From: a bacterium OL-1
GTDB lineage: Bacteria; Actinomycetota; Coriobacteriia; Coriobacteriales; Atopobiaceae
NCBI GenBank assembly: GCA_000752675.2
Contig: LM994626.1
Span: 800,666-864,665, forward strand
Direction of reading: 5' to 3'
DNA: 64,000 bases
Under the pieces are notes generated by a model. The model ran no database searches and was not told the origin of the DNA. It saw nothing but the letters and a program-made list of their open reading frames with translations. Positions 61,548 through 64,000 of this stretch are shown here, piece after piece; position 1 is the stretch's first letter; each line of letters begins with the position of its first letter. The position numbers and the translations under genes are program-made.

Positions 61548-62444
61548 CTACTCGTGCGCGATGCCGTAGTGGTCGAGCATGGCGCGGACCTTCTCGTCCA
61601 CCCCGGGCGTGGTCTCAGCCACGGGCCTCCTGGCGGGGCCCACGGGGACGCCGGCGAGCTCGAGGGCGCGCTTGAGGGTCTGGGGCGTGGAGCCCATGTG
61701 CAGGACGTCACGAATGGGCTCGACGTCTGCCTGGTAGGAAGCGGCGGCCTCGGCGTCGCCCTCCTCGAGGGCGCGCCACAGCGACACCACCACGTTGGTG
61801 ATGAGGTTGGCGGTGCCGGCGATGGCGCCGGATGCGCCGAGCGCGTGGGCGGCGGAAATCTTGCCGTCAGAGCCCACGAGCACGTCGACGTCCTTGCCCT
61901 CGGCGGCTTCGACGTAGGCGGCGAGGTTGTCCATGTTGCCGGAGGAGTCCTTCACGCCCTTGACGTTGTCGATCTCGGCGACGCGCGCCACGACCTCGGG
62001 CGAGAGGTTGGTGCCCGTGGACTTGGGAATGTTGTACATGAGCACGGGAATCTTGACGCTCTCGGCGACAGCCTCGTAGTAGCCCTCGACCTCGGCGTCG
62101 GAGACCTTCATGAAGTAGGGGTTGATGACCGAGACGGCTGAGGCGCCGGCGTCCTCGGCGCGCTTGGACATCTCCACGGCCTCGCGCGTGGAGCAGGAGC
62201 CGGTTCCCACGTAGACGGGCACGCGGCCGGCGACCCTCTCGATCACGAACTTCGAGAACTCGATCTTCTCGTCCGGCGTGCACACGTGGAACTCGCCGTT
62301 GGAGCCGAAGGTGAAGATGCCGCTCGCACCGCCCGCGATAATCCTCTCGACGAGCTGCTCGCCCGCCTCGTAGTTGATGGTCTGGCCTTCGTCGCGCCTG
62401 AACGGCGTGACCATGGGGACGATGACCCCGGAGAACGTTGACAT
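61548..62444 (-). CDS. Dihydrodipicolinate synthase-family aldolase/lyase
   Basis: A 298-aa DapA/NAL-superfamily TIM barrel. Residues FGSNGEFH, the Tyr of VLMYNIPKSTG and the Schiff-base Lys of GVKDSSGNMDN are in place, so it is a pyruvate-dependent lyase or aldolase. Its neighbours (KDPG-type aldolase, SIS isomerase, transketolase) point to sugar-acid breakdown rather than lysine synthesis. Candidates are 2-keto-3-deoxygluconate aldolase or a sialic-acid-lyase-like enzyme; the exact substrate is not readable. The start at ATG 62444 lacks a strong ribosome-binding site. Confidence 0.85.
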   Translation of the reverse strand: MSTFSGVIVPMVTPFRRDEGQTINYEAGEQLVERIIAGGASGIFTFGSNGEFHVCTPDEKIEFSKFVIERVAGRVPVYVGTGSCSTREAVEMSKRAEDAGASAVSVINPYFMKVSDAEVEGYYEAVAESVKIPVLMYNIPKSTGTNLSPEVVARVAEIDNVKGVKDSSGNMDNLAAYVEAAEGKDVDVLVGSDGKISAAHALGASGAIAGTANLITNVVVSLWRALEEGDAEAAASYQADVEPIRDVLHMGSTPQTLKRALELAGVPVGPARRPVAETTPGVDEKVRAMLDHYGIAHE

Positions 62445-62485
62445 GCTTGAAACTGCCTTTCTGCCTGTCCTTACGGATGGGTCTA

Positions 62486-63094
62486 CTACTTGCCTGCGCG
62501 GATGGAGGCGCCGAGGGCTCCGCCTGGGTGCCAGGTGACGTACTTCTCGGGAGTGAGGCCAAATTCGTTCTGCAGCAGAATGGAGAGGCACTGCAGCTCG
62601 ATGACCTCGGCCAGAATGGAGGCGCGTGGCGGCTTGTTCATGGAGTCGCCCTCCTGCTTGACGCCTGCGACTAGTACAACGTCACCCTGCTGGGCAAGCC
62701 AGGACTGCGGGTTGCCCGTGAGGGCGATGATCTTGGCACCATTCTTCTTGAGGCAGGTGACGGTAGCCTTGAGCTCGCCGGTCTCACCAGAGTTGGAGAT
62801 GGCGATCACAACGTCGCCAGGAAGCACCTGGCCAGCACTGCCGTGAACGCACTCGGTCCCGTGAAGCTCGTAGGTGGGCGTGCCGGTCGACGAGAAGAGC
62901 GAGGCTGCATAGCCGGATACGTGGCCGGGCTTGCCGATGCCCGTCACGTGCACGCGGCCACCGTTCTTCTCGGCGTCGAGGATGAGCTGCTTGGCGGCGC
63001 TCAGGGCATCAAAGTCGATGCCAGCGACGTACTCGTCGAGCGAGGTCTTCACAATGCCGAGGAACTCCTCGACCTGCTCCTTGTCAGTTGCCAT
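62486..63094 (-). CDS. SIS-domain sugar isomerase (KpsF/GutQ-like)
   Basis: A 202-aa sugar isomerase domain protein with VHVTGIGKPGHVSGYAASLFSSTG, ELHGTECVHGSAGQV, AISNSGETGELKATV and WHPGGALG, which resembles arabinose-5-phosphate isomerases without CBS domains. ATG 63094 lies behind AAGGAAAGGGG. Standing in front of aldolase and transketolase genes, it could interconvert ketose and aldose phosphates. No membrane or DNA-binding part. Confidence 0.88.
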   Translation of the reverse strand: MATDKEQVEEFLGIVKTSLDEYVAGIDFDALSAAKQLILDAEKNGGRVHVTGIGKPGHVSGYAASLFSSTGTPTYELHGTECVHGSAGQVLPGDVVIAISNSGETGELKATVTCLKKNGAKIIALTGNPQSWLAQQGDVVLVAGVKQEGDSMNKPPRASILAEVIELQCLSILLQNEFGLTPEKYVTWHPGGALGASIRAGK

Positions 63095-63138
63095 TGTTTC
63101 CCCTTTCCTTCTATGTAGAAGCCGGAATCGTTCCGGCG

Positions 63139-63879
63139 CTACTTCTTTTCCTTGACGTGGTGACGCGCCAGAGTCTCGCAGATCTGGGTTTCCAGGGGGT
63201 CAAGCGTGTCTGCCATGAACGGGCGCGTGATGCCTACGTAGAGATAGCCAGACGGATGCTTGACCCAGTCGCCCCAGAGGAGGAGGCGAATGGAGTTGCC
63301 CTGACGCACGGTCTTGTAGAACTTGACGTCCTTGTACGTGACGACCGTGGCCTCCTTTGGATCTGACTTCTCGTAGATGTAGACATACTTGCTGCCAAAG
63401 TCGACGACCCCGGTCTTCATGAAGAACTTGCCGAGAAACCTGCCCATGCGCTTAGACACGAACCACGCGGCAGTGAGTGACAGGATGAGCGCCAGGAGGA
63501 ACCACACGTTGCCGGAGGCGTTGGCCACAACGCCAAACCAGAAGGTGAGGAAGAGCAGGGCGAGCACCGCAAGGAGAAGGAGCACGCCCTGGAGCAGGAG
63601 CCTCTTCCTGTCCTCCCCAACCGAGAGCTCAAGCTCGTCCTCGGGCAGGTCGGGAATGGCTATTGGCTTGGCCATCCCAATGATGTCTCCGAGAACCGCG
63701 TCGCTCGCCCTTTTTGCCTTGTCGGCGGAGGAGTCCTGAGCGTGGCCCCCGATCTTCTGCGGGCCCTTCGAAGGCTCGGTGGATGCAGTTGGCTCGCTCT
63801 TGTCGGCCTCGTCACGCTCGACGGAGTTGACCTTGGACCTTGCGGTGGTCGCTTGGCTCTTCTGCTTCTTCTGTGCCAC
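63139..63879 (-). CDS. Hypothetical two-segment membrane protein
   Basis: A 246-aa protein starting at GTG 63879 behind AAAGGAG. Residues 1-90 are charged and low-complexity. Two hydrophobic segments (about 97-118 and 124-142) are followed by a basic loop and a beta-rich cytoplasmic part (VVDFGSKYVYIYEKSDPKEATVVTYKDVKFYK) that recalls PH-like/YcxB-type domains. It starts the minus-strand carbohydrate cluster. The function is unknown. Confidence 0.75.
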   Translation of the reverse strand: MAQKKQKSQATTARSKVNSVERDEADKSEPTASTEPSKGPQKIGGHAQDSSADKAKRASDAVLGDIIGMAKPIAIPDLPEDELELSVGEDRKRLLLQGVLLLLAVLALLFLTFWFGVVANASGNVWFLLALILSLTAAWFVSKRMGRFLGKFFMKTGVVDFGSKYVYIYEKSDPKEATVVTYKDVKFYKTVRQGNSIRLLLWGDWVKHPSGYLYVGITRPFMADTLDPLETQICETLARHHVKEKK

Positions 63880-63948
63880 TGGTCTCCTTTCGTGTTGCCT
63901 CCACCGGTATCGTTGCGTCCGATGGGGCCGCTGTTCCCAGATTGGCGA

Positions 63949-63980
63949 AGGGGCGCCCGTGGCGTGCCGCGGGCGCCCCT
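63949..63980. terminator. GC-rich hairpin at the right edge
   Basis: AGGGGCGCCCGTGGC (63949-63963) pairs with GCCGCGGGCGCCCCT (63966-63980), one mismatch. It lies between the GTG at 63879 and whatever gene continues beyond the window. The T-run is weak. Confidence 0.6.
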
Positions 63981-64000
63981 GAAATCAAACGCTAGGGCTG

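Noticed and set aside
63991-64000. Stop codon of a further minus-strand gene at the right edge (TAG at 63994-63992)
   Set aside because: Only two codons are visible, too few to support a gene.

Overview
The window is high-GC, gene-dense DNA that looks like a chromosome of an anaerobic actinobacterium of the class Coriobacteriia, probably near Olsenella/Atopobium. This placement is an inference from recognised proteins: a single-polypeptide TsaB-RimI-TsaD, a LytR-CpsA-Psr protein, a GC-rich GroEL with a GGM tail, mannose-type PTS parts, a rubredoxin/flavin-reductase pair and a tmRNA tag ending LALAA. No marker such as 16S rRNA is present.

Bases 1-14 kb are accessory DNA. They hold a TerB-like alanine-rich protein, a frameshifted gene and a tiny cationic peptide gene behind a perfect 20-bp hairpin, and a complete IS21-family element (2904-5416) with terminal inverted repeats and a 5-bp GATTC target duplication. 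Next comes a tightly overlapping McrBC-type defence operon (small ORF, McrB with an EVE-like domain, McrC, DUF6508 protein, DpnII/MboI-like PD-(D/E)XK nuclease). The island ends at a GC hairpin through which a degenerate YraN-like reading frame runs. Beyond it lie a repeat-rich, oriT-like stretch, a DUF4143 ATPase remnant, a GyrI-like protein and a hypothetical protein.

Bases 14-20.3 kb carry a self-contained sugar module. A minus-strand operon (EIIA, TIM-barrel isomerase, EIIB, EIIC, EIID, fructose-6-phosphate aldolase-like protein, glycerol dehydrogenase-like protein) faces a GntR/UTRA regulator. A strong promoter with an overlapping dyad precedes the operon.

Bases 21-58 kb are mostly housekeeping: guaA, a cell-wall LCP protein, ychF, a multi-cluster ferredoxin protein, groESL, xpt, NAD synthase, and an amino-acid ABC importer with a Tat lipoprotein. 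A long minus-strand cluster then runs glmM-glmS-acpS-nnr-alr-udg-tsaE-tsaB/rimI/tsaD, joining cell-wall precursor supply, metabolite repair and t6A tRNA modification. After rplM-rpsI come a patatin-like lipase, tmRNA, a YoaK-type membrane protein, a HAD phosphatase, rubredoxin, high-molecular-weight rubredoxin, smpB, a TPR protein, RNase R and ftsEX. The trans-translation partners (ssrA, smpB, rnr) lie within about 7 kb of each other.

Bases 58-64 kb are a minus-strand carbohydrate cluster: a membrane protein, an SIS isomerase, a DapA-family aldolase/lyase, KDPG-type aldolase, transaldolase-like protein and a two-subunit transketolase. It probably feeds sugar-acid or pentose carbon into central metabolism.

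The most interesting signals are the extended McrBC operon, the PTS/aldolase/dehydrogenase module with its operator, the triple fusion protein, and families of intergenic palindromic repeats.
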